From: Gymnorhina tibicen
Taxonomy: Eukaryota > Chordata > Aves > Passeriformes > Artamidae
Direction of reading: 5' to 3'
NCBI GenBank assembly: GCA_013399875.1
Contig: VXAZ01009672.1
Coordinates: forward strand, 1,548,553-1,612,552
DNA: 64,000 nucleotides
Part shown: positions 24,801-39,800 of the stretch, one piece after another
Layout of the letters: each line of letters begins with the position of its first letter
Position numbering within the stretch: the first letter of the stretch is position 1
Notes under the pieces: generated by a model
Databases searched by the model: none
What the model was told of the DNA's origin: nothing
The model's input: the letters and a program-made list of their open reading frames with translations, nothing else
Translations under genes and position numbers: made by a program

Positions 24801-27800
24801 CTGAGAAACAGCTACAGTTCTTTGGGCAGAGCAGATCCCTCTGCTGCTCAACCAGCGCTCAACAAGCAGCAGGGTACTGTTACCGACCACAATTAATTAC
24901 TGGTATCCAGGAAGAATACTTCAGCATATGTGCTAGGAAGACATACCCAGGAACTGATTTGTTGAGAAACAGTTTCTCTCTACCATAATCGAGGACTTCT
25001 ATTATGAAAAAGATGAAAAAAAAGCACTATAGTTCTTCTCTGGTATATGTTGATAGTCACCCATTAATCTGCATCTCACATGATGTTTAACCCTCAGTTT
25101 GGGTATTCTTTTTCTTGAAACTACTTCATAGCTGCCAGTTGGGATACAAGTCAGTTTAAATCAGTACAATGGAAGGTGTTTCACAGAACAAAGGACTACG
25201 AAGCTCACACAGGACCAGCCCTACAACATAATCTAATCAGGAATATTTCTATTTACTTGCCACCACAGAGACTATCACCTTCATATGGTTTTAGGTGGGT
25301 GCACCAAAGGTGCAAGAGCTGGCCCATCCACATATTTCAGTCTAGAACTTCTGAAACAAGAGACATCAACAAGTATTATAAAAACACCCAAGAGACCAAA
25401 AAACCTTGAAAACTTTGATTTATTTTTTTGTTGAGTGACTGGCAACCTTTCCATTTATATAGTAGCTTAGCAACTGGGCAAGCATGGAGCAGCCCTCGGT
25501 CCAAATTGGATTCTTATGTTTTGTCTGGTGTCATGATGGTTTTGTTGTGGGTTTTTTTGTTGTGGATTTTTTGTCTATTTTAGAATGTTAAACAACCATT
25601 ATATTTATGGGAACATCACAGATTCCTAGGGTTCTCTGCTGTCTCCTTTGGGACACTTTGGGTAGCATTTATGTCACAATAGATACAACTTCTTGCTTCC
25701 AGTTCTTCTTACATTTCTTAACAGGGAAGGGTTTTGTCTTCATCAGGAAAGCTAGAGGTATCTCTTAGCCATGTTCTTAGCCAAGTGTCTTGAAGTGTAG
25801 GACATTACCCTGAAGGGTAGAAAGAAAGACCTACAGTCCCCTCACATAGAGAAAAGCATAGCACTTGTTTCCCTCACTGCTTGTGTGATTGCTCCTGTAG
25901 CTGACAGATGGTACTGCTTGTTCCTTCTGTGCTTTGAGCACAATTGAATGTTCTAAGTAGTGGAAATGTTTTAACTTGACTTAGATCTTGGATTTCAGTG
26001 CCTTTTTGGCGCTTCTTGTGCTGGTGGTGATCTTCATTACAGACAAAAGCAGGGCCATAAAGATCTGGAAAGTAGGATGAGACTCCATGTCTGATGAGCT
26101 ACTTAGTTGGGGGTTTTTAGTCATGGCCTTAGGCTTTGAAAGCTGAAGTCTACCTAAGGCTTGTTATAAGGTCTTTTCTTCTTGTTGTTTTGTTTTGGTT
26201 TTTTTTTGTTTTTCTAACCTAACATCTTTTAGTCTAGCATCTTTGTAGTAATGTTCCAACAAAATTGTATGTATATTCTTTTGAAATGTTCTTTTTGAAA
26301 ATAAGAAAATAATTCCACTCTGTTTGAAAAACACTTCCAGTACAGAATAATTAAAATGTATTTGTTATATGTACATGAACTATCTTTCCTGAATATGAAA
26401 AAAATGATCTTATGAAGACCTGGTATAATAAGCAATACTTATTTTAGCATACAGATATTCTAGATATACAGCTGCAGCAGGATCTTATCAGGAAATGTTT
26501 AGAACATCTCATTTCCTCCTATCCTTGTCATTCAAAGCACAGTGGAAAACAAAGATTTTAAGAAGCTCTTACAGTTTAGTGAGTAGAAATATCTGCCCTC
26601 AAATCCTGCTGCCCATAGTCTGTAACTTTTATAATTTGAAGTATTATAATAAACACAAATTCAGAAATGTTAAAATATTCTGTTCAGTTATATAATAGGC
26701 ATTTAATTTTTTAGGGCTTCATTCTCTTTGAGCTGATTTTGATTGCTGTAGTGAAGCTGTTGTAGATTAAATCAGAAATTGGGAAATTATTCTAACTGTG
26801 GAAATGGTATGCCCTGACCAGTTCCAATATCTTATTGCTGCCTTCTGGTTTAGCTATAGCTGATTACATACAGAAGTAGTTGGTTGTTATATAAGAACAT
26901 TAAGTGATCAAAAATCTGTCTCATCCTTGTTAAACTGTTGTAATGTCAAGTCACGTTCTTAACTGAAAAGGGCTCATGTTTTTATCGAGTTCGTATATCA
27001 TGGGCTTTTAATTTCTTAGGGTGGCTTCAACTAGATGAAGGAACTTTATACTGTCAATTCTTTCCTAAACAAGAGTACTCTGGTTGTAATCAAGTTAGTT
27101 TTTAAGCTTTGTAGGATGCAAGGTATTAAGCTTATAAGTGTCCTACTAGAAGAGATGTTTTCCAGACCAGAAATTTTCCTACATTTTCATCATTTCATCT
27201 TTCAGCTCTCTAACTTCAAGCACATACTTTTCAGGAGACCATAGTAATAAACAACCAAATTCAGTAATGTGTTCAACATAGCCTGTTCTCATATAGTGAT
27301 TTGTGGTTTTTAGAAGGCAATATCAATAGTTGCATTTTCTGTAGGAGAGGGATTGTGCAGAATGTGTTTTCAAGTAGTTAAGTCAATTGCCGTTATCCTG
27401 AATATTATCTTACCTTGCAGTCTGGTGGTGACTACTGCTTGTTATGTATTTCTTGTTAGAGTCTGTAGGTCTTTGAAATTCCATGTTGTTACTTTGTTCA
27501 GAAGAACCCAGTTTAAGAGGTTTTCATGTTGTTGTGTAGGTCACGAACACATCCATCCATTCATCCCTTACCTCCACGGTCGCTAGTGGCCAATTTTTTC
27601 ACCTTACAAAGAAAAGAAAAATCATGTAACTTGCCACTTTTCTTACTGAGCAGCACCAAGTAAATAGAACTTGAAGTAAAGCAAAAGGAATGGTAGATAT
27701 ATTACTAGTATGTTGAAACTCAAGCCTTTTAGGATAACCTACAGTTGTCTCCTGTGCCCTTATAGTTGCAAAATCATAAAACCCTAAATTATCAATTTCT

Positions 27801-30800
27801 TAAACCTAATTTTCTGCAGTTAGAATTGGTAATTAATTTTTAATTGAGCAAGGCCTAGAAATTTTACATTTTTTACAGTACAGTGAGCCTTACATATGCA
27901 TTTCTGTGAAGTATCTAAAATAACAGAAGAAATCATACATAACTTACTTGTTTCTTTTTGTGCTCTTTTTGTTTCCATGTATGAAAAGTCCAATGGGAAA
28001 ATAAGTCCTGTCTTGTTTTTCATAATAGACAATTAATTAACTTACTACACATGCAATCTGATGATGAACCTTTAACAGCAATATTAGAAAATATTTGTTT
28101 TTAGACACTTCATGCCTTTACAATAATATAATAAAAATTCTGTTAAGTAATAGTCTTGATACTGGACATTTTGTAGTAGGATAAATTCTAGCATGTATTA
28201 GTTACATGTAGCAAATAATGCACTTCTGTTTTGTTTCCTTTTCAGTGCTGTTCTTTGCTTCAGATTCTGGTCTAGTGTGGGAACACACTGCACACCTGGT
28301 TGTGCTTTCTGTAATGTTAAGGCTGTAATGTGCTTTCTGTAATGTTATGGGAAAAATAATTCATGTTTTTACAGTTTAGCATATACACTGTAGCTGTCAG
28401 AGCAGGAAAGCTGCTTCATGTAATTGGACTCTGCAGACTAGAAAATTAATTCCTAAATCAGTTTATTCCAGAGAAGTGTTTCACCTTTCTACTATTTAGA
28501 AATGGCCTAATTAGTTAAAATTAACATAGCAAAATGAAATAATTCTTATTAACAACAGCAGATATGAAACATTCAAAATTAGTGTATAAAGCTAATTTCA
28601 TATATTTGATCTCAGTGTATTAATAATGATTTTCCTTTTGGCATTCAGTTAGTTTGTTTAAAGTCTCAGCAGAATATGGAGTGTGAAGTTAAAATTTCTA
28701 CAAATAGAAATAATACTTCAAGGTGAATCTTTATACACCACGCCTCCTTTTAAATGGTACTTGTAAGTGCTTGTGGTACCATTGCTTATTAAGCATTCAT
28801 GACTTAGGAAGAGAGTGTGTACAATTTTCCTTTTCACTTAAGACTTATCTCCTGCTTTTTACAGATGGTATCTTCAGTAAGCTGATATTCATCATTCCTT
28901 CTTTCAGATTACATAATATAGTACCAGCAGGAGTATTTAAACAAACATAGTAAACGGGAAATCAGTTTTCTGTTAAATTCTTTTCCATATAGAATCTGAC
29001 AGCTGTTTTCATGTATTTGAGTAATTTAAATTTTTTATTACATGTATGTTAAATAAGAGTCTATAAGAAAACCTTAGTACTAGATAATACTACTAGATAT
29101 TAGATACTAAAATATCTTCTCAATAATTGAAGAACATGACCTTAAATAACAATTTCCCACCATATTTAGTGCTTAGAAAGAGCCATGAAATTTGCGTTTG
29201 AAGAGTTCCATCTCTGGTATCAGTTTGCATTGTCCTTGATGGCAGCTGGAAAAGTAAGTGTAAATTTTTTCATATAATTCTTGTATTGATGGCATTTGAT
29301 AACGTTTAGCACTTCCATAGCTTTCATTTGTAGTGGTTTTGAAAATAATTCCAATCCTTAAGTCAACTAAGTATGCCGTACTCCTGAATTTATTCCCAGT
29401 GCTGTACAAAGAATGTTGTTATTTGAACAGTTTCTAACTTGGGGGATGATAAGAACTATCTTGCCAATAATCTTAAAATAAGCTGATTGAATGCAAGTAA
29501 TGAATTATATCAGATCCTATTATCCTGTAAAACTTGTTTAAGGGTGCTTTTGATGACTTAATTTATTTTATATTTAGGTACAAATTAATGCTGATTCGTG
29601 CTACTCTTGCTTTTTTTATTTCCTTTGGAAATTTCTGACTTTATCTTCTTTAATATTGCTGCCTTTGAGACTGTGTATTCTGTGCAACTAATGGATTTTT
29701 AAAAATTTTTATATAAACTAGGAACTTAAGTTTTTAGAAGCAGTTCTCTCTTTTTAGTTCTTTTTGCTTTTCCCTGTCATGTTACAGAAAATAGTAATGT
29801 AAACAACTACTTTTCTAAAATATCATTCTCAGTGGGGATATTTTACTTATTTTCAGTATGGGGGAAAGGAATGTATTTTCCTTAAAAAATGTTTTAGCAG
29901 CACATTGGTTCTGGAGACTTGGTTCTTCTTCCAACTCTATTTACTTTATCTTCCAAACTGTGATTGAAAGGAGGCAAATAAGTTAAAAAAAAGAGGAGCA
30001 GTGCCATTCTATCTTATATTGGACCTATTCCTATGTGCTGTTTTAACTCCCAAAAAACACCAAAACACTGCTTTTTTAGAAAACTCTGTCCCATTCCTTC
30101 TCTTTCATTTGCCTGGCCCAAATGGTGTGAGTTCACAGGCCTAGCAAAGTTTTAAATGCATCTCAAAACTTTTCTGAATTGTGTACCATTGGAATTACAT
30201 TCTTAACGAATGTTTCTCTGGGGATGCTTAATGATAGTTCATAGGAGTTAAATAACAACAGCAGTGCCTAAAGGCTTGTCTTGCACTGGCTTGAGGAGTT
30301 GTGACAAATTGTCACCAAAATGTGTAGTAATGTCTCCTTCACAAAGGAAAAATAAATTAAGTGGTGGAAATAGGCATCTTCTATCTGTGTAACGTATCTA
30401 TGCTTTTAGTAATTTCAATGGTAAATGTTTTAAACAGTCTGCTCGAGCTGTTAAAGTCTTGAAGGAATGCATACGCTTGAAACCAGATGATGCAACTATT
30501 CCACTCCTTGCTGCAAAACTCTGTATGGGATCTCTGCACTGGGTAAGCTTTGCCCTCTGTCTTCTCAGCAAGTGATGTACTAAAATCTTGGTTTAGAGAC
30601 GTAGCAAATACTTTTGCACAGTGACTGCATGCACTTGGGCATATCTAAAAGCACAGCACATATATGTATATGCACATCTACATCCCTGTTTGAATGGCTA
30701 ATTTGAAATACTTGACAGTGGTTATGTTTATCAAGGTAGCATATTTTGATACTGGTCTAAGGCATAGCTTAAAATGTATGGAAATTGAAATGTTTTTGGA

Positions 30801-33800
30801 AGACAGATTCTAAATGCAACTTAGACTTCTGTTATTTTCTGCAAGACGAAACTAACTTTTTGGAAGATAATGAGACAAATTCTTTTATAATCAAGAGATT
30901 CTTCTGGTGATACCATGTTTGCAGGTAGCTGTGGTTTATGAATTCGTAGTAAGGACAGTTGAGTTGTATTTTAGATAAACTTGAAATCGGTGTATCTGTA
31001 CAAAAACCATTAAAGTGATCATAGATCATGTTGTTTCCAAGATACTTGTGTAATTTTTAGAAGAATGAGTATATTTTAAAAAGAAGGAAAAGAGAAGGGA
31101 AAGGTCACATACAGAAATTGAGAAAGTGGTGTAGTAGCACAAACATGGCTTGTTGAGGCTGACAAAAATACAGCCTTAATTAAGGTATATCCTAGCTCTG
31201 TAAATTGTTCCCTATGGATTGGGTCCGTATAGAGTAACTTACTGCACTTAGCATTTACAGTTACTGGAATGGATTCAAATGGGCTTTATTTTCTTTCTAG
31301 ATTATTAAATAGTGTGCTAGCATGGCTGTGCAGTTAAACCTTGATTTTTTACATGTTTCTCTGTTTATGAGTTTGCATCCATTCAGCAATGCAGTATTTG
31401 AAGCAGAATTCTGCATGGATATACTGTTTTTTTATAGGGTAGGAGCCATAGTTCTTGTGATCGATTTTCCTAAATAAATGGTTCATGGGTCAGGAACTCT
31501 ATTTATAAAGTGCAGAAATGGTAGATGGCATATATGGACCAGAAATACCTTTTTTATTGAAAAAAAAAGGAAAAAGGCAAAAGCACAGTAAGTCTGTTTT
31601 GTGCCAGATTTCTTTCTACCATAGGAATAGGTGTCTCAGCTTAAAATCTGTGGTTTTTACTCAGTATGTAGCAAGAAAACAAAGTCTAATGAAAAATGAA
31701 ATAGTCCTTCAAAGCAATCATGGCTGAGATTTTAACAGGTTCAGTGTGTGTAATACACATTGTGAGCATTCTGAGCATTCTTATCATTATAATGTGAGAT
31801 TTAGCTAGTTTTAGACTTACACGGATGTTTTATAATATTTTCAGTTGGAAGAAGCTGAAAGATTTGCCAAAGCAGTTGTTGATCTCGGGGACAAAACATC
31901 AGAGTTCAAAGCAAAAGGCTACTTGGCACTGGGATTGACTTACAGTCTTCAGGCTACTGATGGTAAGATAGGAATAAACATTCACATTTGGAAATTCCCA
32001 TGCTGCCTAAAAAAGGATACCTGGCAGAATGGTAGACATATAATTAATGCTTCTGTGTGCAACCATTTTTTCAGTCAACGTATTAAAGCTTCTTCAATTA
32101 GTGTGTGGAATGAAATCTCATCATCATTCATATCACTGATTAAATATATCCTTTTTAGCATCTTTGCGAGGGATGCAAGAGGTCTTGCAGAGAAAGGCTC
32201 TTCTTGCATTTCAGAGGTGAGTGGGTGTTGATCTTTGCATTTTGTTCTGCTATATGTAGTGCAAAGCTTTTATTATGTGCTAAAAAGAGAAACTTGTAAA
32301 AGATTGTGTAATGACAGCTTCACCTCTGGGAGTCTCCCATGAGAACAGAATGTATTTCTTCAGCATTTATTTCCATCATTTTCTGCCAGCATTACCTAAA
32401 TTGATTTCTAAGGATTTCCCTTTTTTTAAAGACATTTGTGTTACTCTCTAGTATAAAATATTTGTTCAAATATTCGGATCTAGAAGGAAAAAACATACGA
32501 TGTAAACACATGTTTCAAGTCATGGTTCAATGAGATAGTATTTCTAATAGCTGTCCACTGATCAGATTGTACAGGATGCTTTTACAATTATCTCTGTAGA
32601 AGCAGAGCAGTAATTGAGGCCGTGCTGCTGAGGCTGAGGGGTGAAGTGCAGGTGGTGAAGTAGTAAACTAGGGGATAATGAAAATTCTATCTGGAGATGT
32701 AACAGTGTAGGCAATGACAATGCAAATGTCATCTTCCAAGGCATTACCTGAAAGCAGTGCCATTGGGGATGACAGTAGTTCATTCTTGTGGACTCTGCAA
32801 ACAAAATGACAATAAACATGTGAATGAGAACATTTCTACCCTAATTATAGAAGAAATAAATCTTGATGACAAAGCTGGCAAAAGAGCTACAGCATCTAAA
32901 TATGTCTTGTATGTTTATATACCCTTGAAAACCCTTCTTTGGTGAGATAAGCCTAAATGTAGGGTAACAGATTTGTGCATTAATGTGAAAATGAAGTGCT
33001 GGCTTTTTGGTGGTGATTTTGTATCTGAGGGGATAGGATTGAAAAAGTGTTTTGCAGGTAACTTTAGAGTGAGGCCAGTATGTGTTGGTCCTTCTTTGTT
33101 CTGTGTTGTCTTAGCAATTCCTCTGTATGTAAATATGTTTTAACATTGCTCTTCCTGTTCCTTAGTGGCTTTAATTAGTTTTTTACTACTTCAGCATTTT
33201 CTCCATATTGAAACTGAACTTTGTACCTCCTGGTTTATACCTCAGTTCCTCACCCATCCCTCTTACCACTACTGACTTAATCATCACTGTTTTAAAAATA
33301 CGGTGCTAACCGTTTTTCACCAATTCTGCTCATTCACTACTTTTGAGACCCTGATAGTGAATTGCTTCCTTCTGAGGGTTCTTGAAACAGCAAGGGATGA
33401 AATGGACCATAGTCTGAAGCTGACCCGTTCCAGTTCAGTGTCTGCTGACCCCATTCTCCAGTTCAGTATAGTGATTCCCAAAATTGTGAGTCAACTTCTT
33501 GGATGGCTCAAAGCCCCATCCAGCCTGGCCTTGAATACTGCCAGGGATGGGGCATCCACAACTCCTCTAGACATATTCCAGTGCCTTACCACCCTCATAG
33601 TGAAGAATTTCTTCCTTATATCTAATCTAAACCTATTCTCTTTCAGTTTGAAGACAGCACCCCTTTTCATATCCATACATGCCCTTGTAGAAACCTCCTC
33701 TCCAGCTCTCCTCTAGGACCCCTTTAGGTATTGGAAGGTGCTGTAACATCTTCCTGAGCCTTCTGTTCTCCAGGCTGAACAATGCCAACTCTCTCAGCTT

Positions 33801-36800
33801 GTCTGTAAAGGAGAGGTGCTTCAGCCCTCTAGTCATTTTTGTGGCCCTCGTCTGGACTTATTCCAACAGGTCCAGATCCTCCCTATGTTGGGGGCCCCAG
33901 ACCTGGACACAGCACTCAGGTGGGGTGTCATGAGGGTGGAAAAGAAAGGGAGAATCACCTCCCTTGCCCTGTGGTCACACTTCTTTTGATGCAGCCTAAC
34001 ACATGATTGGCTTTCTGGCCTGTAAAAGCACATTGCCAGGTCATGTCAATATTCAGCTTCTTATCACTGTGGAATTACTCTTTCTCAATCTCTGTTCAAA
34101 TATTGTTGCTTGGTTGTGTGTTATGTTGTCTTTCACCCATCATACCAGTCATGCCCACTTTCTCTTACCACATCTGAAAAATAAATGTTTTCCAGGAGAA
34201 GGAAGTTGAATTCTCCATCACCTACCAATTTATAAAGCAAGCAGCCTGTACTGGGTTGTGTATTTTGATGTGCCTTTTTTTTCAGTAATTTTTTTCTGGA
34301 TTTTTAAAATCACCTACCTAGAGGCCCAGTTTCTGAAGAAATAGAGGTCCTGAAGAAATACATTTACTTTTTGGACCATTGCCTGAGCCAGATTTCAAGG
34401 CTTACCAATTTGTGATGGTGGCCATTCAAGAAGGTGCTTGTTGCTCTCTTCACACAGTACTGAGGGGGTGTTTGTTTCACTAACTTTTTTTTTTTCTTTT
34501 AAATTTGGAAGACTTTCAGTGCTTTTCCGGTGGTTGGTGTGAACTGAAGTTTCACAGACCTCACCAAATGGTAGATAGATAGTAACAGCTTTATTCTTTC
34601 ACTATCTGAAGCTTGGGTGACTGAAGAAGCACTCTCTAAGTTAAAATCTCTTGTTCCCATTTAGTACTGCTTAATTTGTGAATTTAAATTTTAAAAAGGA
34701 CTGGTCCTGGACGCTGTTAGGCTTTACCTGTGCATCTAGTCTCCAGTTTACAGGTGAAGTTAACAAAATATGGAAGTGTCCCTTAAAACTGCTCTGAAGC
34801 ATGCTGGGTGTAGTTGCTAAGCTAAGGGACCTGTACAGCTCTTTGGACTTGAGAAGACAGAAATGCACAGGTCAGAAGCAGAAGGTTCTCTGTGGTTTTA
34901 GTGGTTTAAAGGTCAATTTTGATCCTTCCTCCCAACGGAAGCGACTCACTAGATGTTCCAAAGATGATTACTGCACATCGTAGTTCTAAATGAGCCTACA
35001 TTAAAAGAATGCAACAAATGTAAATAAAAAAATAGTTCCAGGCTTCCTGCCTGGTACTTACTACACATGATTTTGGGGTACAGCCATAATTTTTTTGTGT
35101 GTGTCTTTATGCTCAAGCATGCCACTGCTAAAAAGCTCTTATCTTGCAGCAGAAAGATTGTATTACAGGGGGAAACAGTAGACTGTATTACAAGAACAAT
35201 TTCCGTAGGATAGTAAAATGACTCAGAGTGTGCTTTTGACCAAAACTGCAAAAAGAAGAGAACAAACATAATTTTTTTAAAAGCTGGAAAAAAGTTAATG
35301 TAATTCATCTCTTTAAAGGCATGGTGTTCTGGATTTTTTTTCCCCTTTTTTTCTGTAAGAAAACTTCATTTAATGAATTTTTATTATAAATATTCTAAGT
35401 AATGACATCTAGTGTTCGTTTAGGAGTATAATTTATTTAAAGAATAATTTTGTATTAAAGATTTATTTTTTAAGATTGAAGCTGAAATGACATAATTTTT
35501 TTCTATTAAAAATGATTTTTCATGTCTCAAGGTGCTTCCTGTAAATTGAGGATGATTAAGAAGTATAAGAAAAGTTGCTGAAATGAACACCACTTAAACC
35601 AAAATTTAAGTATACATGTAGTGAAGAGATCCGAATATGAATAAATGAATATATATGCATTTATGGGTTTGTCTAACCTGTCTGAACAGGTGGGAAATTC
35701 ACTTTTTGTTTTGTTTCTTTGTTTTTAAGGGCTCACAGTTTGTCTCCAATGGATCATTTGGCAGCATTTTACTTGGCACTGCAGCTTGCCATATCCAGAC
35801 AGGTTAGTTATGTTTTAAAAGTGCAGCATCGTGCTGTCATATGAAGATTAGAATTTGTATCTGTTGATGAATACAGATGAATATTTCTTCAATAAAAACC
35901 TGGTTTTCCTTGTGCACATATTCATATATAGGGAAAAACCCCTGAAATACTCTCTCCAAACACCTTCAGTCTTATGCAGTTCTCGAGTTCTGCCAATATT
36001 TCCAGCTCTAGGACCAGAAATAAGACAGAAGTAATTCCACTTACTTCAGCGTTTATGTTGCTAGAGAGAGAAAAGAAGTCAGTTTTTACAGTGTTTTTAC
36101 CTATTATGTGTAATCTCTGCTCAGATCCTGGAGAGTGGAGCTCTTGAATCGAGTCTTTAACGATCTTGACAGTGCTTAAATCTTGAGTACCGGCTAATAT
36201 CTGTGCCCTTCCTGAATACCTGTATGAGGCTTGGTTATTATGAACAAAATTACAAAAAAATGTTTAAGAAAACTGGAAAATATTTTGATGCTATAAAAGA
36301 GATCAGAGCTTAGTCCAGCTTGAACAGCTGGTATGTTTAAGGCCTTCTACCACACATCCCATGAATTTGGATAATGTGGAACTTCTTTCTATATATCATG
36401 GTAAGCCTCTTCCTATGTCATATTTATTTCACAAAGTAGCCCTGAGTACAGTTGTTTACATTCTCTAGGTGACCACTTTTCATTGCTAATGAGTAGCACA
36501 GACCTTGGACTATGTCACTTTAGAGTGGAATGGATTGTCACTTTACTATCACAAAATATTTTTGAGTAGCAGGCTATGACTCTGTACTTCTGAATTCCAA
36601 AATTCTTGTGTTGCTTAATTAAATTTCCTGGGTTTAATACTTACTGTACTTACTTCAAACAAAAAGACAGGCAGCTGAGGAGATAATTAAATTCTACATA
36701 AAGAAAAGTTACTGTTGCTCTCTAAATACATTTCAGTTAAGCATTGCAATTAAAATATTTTCAAAATCATATAGAAATACTGCCAAGACTTGAAAGAGAA

Positions 36801-39800
36801 TATTTTAAGGGGCTGAAGAGAACTGTTTTATAAAAACATGTATCTTACTTTCCAGGGTTAATATATTATTTAATTTTCAGTGTTCACTGCAGAGCATCAG
36901 TTCCATTTTAAACTTCTGAGCAGTGTCTTACAGGCATGTATAGAATTCTACATGTTATCTACATGAACATTTTGAAAATTTTATGGATGTCAATCAAGTA
37001 AAAGGCAATACTTCTAATAGTGGTGCTTTCTTTGTCTGCCTTTTTTTTTTTTTTAAATCAGATACCAGAAGCTTTGGGTTATGTTCGTCAGGCTCTGCAA
37101 CTACAAGGAGATGATGCCAACTCTCTTCATCTCCTTGCACTCTTGCTATCAGCCCAGAAACACTATCATGATGCTTTGAATATCATTGATATGGCCTTGA
37201 GTGAATATCCAGAAAATTTTATGTGAGTGAATGTCATGTTTCCTTTCTGCGCTTTCTCTTGTATTTATTTTTCCTGGATTCTCATCTCATTCATTTCAAG
37301 CGGGGATTGATTTGAAGATTGGTCTATATTCTTTTTCCAGCAGTCTCCCTTCCTGCCCATTTAATGCAAGTCTGCTTATTAAAGGCTTGTTAAACAGCGA
37401 TGAAGGATTTGGTTTGGAAAGGAGGTTGGAGCTGGATAGGTGATCTTTGTTTTTTTCTACACCCTCTGTGTAGATAATTTCTCCCTGTTGCATGCTTTAT
37501 AGTATGTTTGTATCTTCTATTTTTATGCAATATTCCAAGAAGGATAAACAGAACTTTACTATTAGCTAGGATAGATTTATCCCATCCTACAGATAACTCC
37601 ATGGATATGCAACCTATTTTGTGAAATACACCATAAAGAGAGAATCTCCTCATTTGCTTAGATAATAACCAGTCATCTGAAGTTGGCTGATGGACAACTA
37701 AATAAGTGAACAGGGAAGAAGCATATTTACTGAATGTTCTCTTGTTTAAGAAAGAAATCATTCTTTCTGTTTATTTTTCATGTTAAGTACATCTTAACAT
37801 AGATTTGGATTTTGTACTTCTGTAAGGTTGGGGTTTGTTTTGTTTTGGGGTTGTTTGTTTGTTTGTTTGTGGTTTTGTTTTTTTTAAAAATTTATTTTCT
37901 TATGAAAATCTAATAAAATTCTGTATAGGAAAATATCTCAGGGACAGCTTCCATTATCTTCTAATCTTCCACTTTGATGTTTTACCAACTGTCACTAAGC
38001 TTGTAATCCATAATACTACATATATCCTACATGCTTATTTGAACAATTTTTTGAAGTATCTCATCCTTAACTTCTAAATGACTGGCCTATATCCTAAATT
38101 GTTTTTGTATCAGCCTACCAGAAAAATATGATTTCTTTAAGTATTAGTAGTTTGAAAATAGAAACTATAGTGGTATTCCTTCCTGTTCCTTGACATTTCA
38201 TGTCTCCTTTTGACAGTCTCTTTAAGGTACTGTTGTCTTTTTCCTCACAAATCTGACCAGGACCTCTGTTGATACCACCTCTTGTCAGAACTTCCGTGGT
38301 TTGCAGCCAGTTCTGTGCAACGGCTTTTGTTGCCTTTTGCTGTATCTCACTTCCTAGTTTGTCTACACACCTATGACTTGTCTCAGTTCTTATCAGGGCC
38401 TTCTATACATGTTTCACAATTTCAGAACTATGTAGCAGTTTCTCTTTCAAATCTGTTCATGCTTTCCTCAGGACCGAGGGACTTGTCAGTAAGTCAAAGT
38501 TTGAGAGGCAATTGAAATATCAGCTTCCTAATTTTATACCCTATTATTACTAAAGACAAATATGTTCAAAGCATTATGACTGTCATCTTCTGTCTGTTCT
38601 CATTTCATCTTCTGCCACTTAGTGGCAATGTAAATAACATAGCTGCAACTGCTATGTATCTCAGAGTAGTAATAGTCCAGAAGTATTTCTGAAACTGTAG
38701 TTTCAGAACTCCCTATTGTTATAAGAGAACTCCCTATTATATTCATCTCTGTTGTAATGAGAGAACAAAGGTTCATTCAGTAAAGTGTTTAAAATTACTC
38801 TTGTGAGTATTTAAAAGACATTTATGGGTTTTTCAAATGTGGTTCATGGCTTTTCCAGAGTAGTTTATACTGCAGCTCTGTTAAAACTGTTGTCCGAGTT
38901 GTTCATTACAGTACTGATCTTTGTATTAATGTATGTATATATATTCATCCTATGGGTCATAATAGTGGCTCTAAATTGTTGGTCCTGTCGTATAATACAG
39001 ACTCTGTGGTGATACAGTGTGCTGCGTTACAAGGTACTGGTACAGGTCAGGGAATTTGAGAGGAATATCTTGGCAGTAGGAATTGCCATCAGATGGGGCA
39101 ACAAATGCTGAAGAATCCAAGGTGAAAAAGTTATATGTATCTCTAGAAAGTCTTTTAGAGTCTCGTTTTTAGTGCTGTCAAGTTCCCAGAGAAGTCGAAA
39201 ATATGATTGAGATTTCTTGTCTGCTCTCTGCAATTGTTACTGACAGCCAGCCGGGCACATCTGGTCAATAATATAATTTTGGATTGATTCCATCATGTAA
39301 CTGGGTTATTTTTGCAAGGTTTTATCAGCTTTTGAAAACTGTATGTGGTGCTTTTGAAATGGTTGACAATGTGTACGTGCGTATATATAAAATACAAAAC
39401 ACAACTGCTTAGTGTATTGCTGAGTCCATTTTCTTATTTTGCAACTTCTGTAAACAATATAATCTCATGGTATTTCCTGGTAGACTGGAAAGAGATCCTC
39501 TTGTGTTCCTCTATAGCTTGCTAATTTTTAGATACACTGAAACATTTGATAATTTGCCTGTGGTGCTTTATTGGGTTTTGTAAAAACTTCAGATATCTTT
39601 ATGCTTTATCTTTCAGTTATGTCTGCAATCCAGTAAATGAAATACTACAAGAGTTCTCTTGGTATTCTCTGTATTTCTGTCAGGATCTTTTACCCCAGCT
39701 TTATGCAAATTGATACTTTGATGGCTTTGCAGCATAATAAATCTCTCTACTTGGAAATATTAAAGTATAATGCTTGTGATTGATATTATTCCTTATTTCT

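Noticed and set aside
31963..32158. Continuous open frame joining exons w9 and w10
   Set aside because: Clean donor gtaaga and acceptor ctttttag flank it, and the family sequence continues directly from exon to exon. Retention would insert unrelated residues.
33303..34033. Open frames of 61-137 codons on both strands
   Set aside because: They overlap the CR1 fragment or are chance frames at its edge; none has splice or family support.
38689..38706. Short perfect palindrome ctgaaact-gt-agtttcag
   Set aside because: Eight-base arms are expected by chance in 64 kb.
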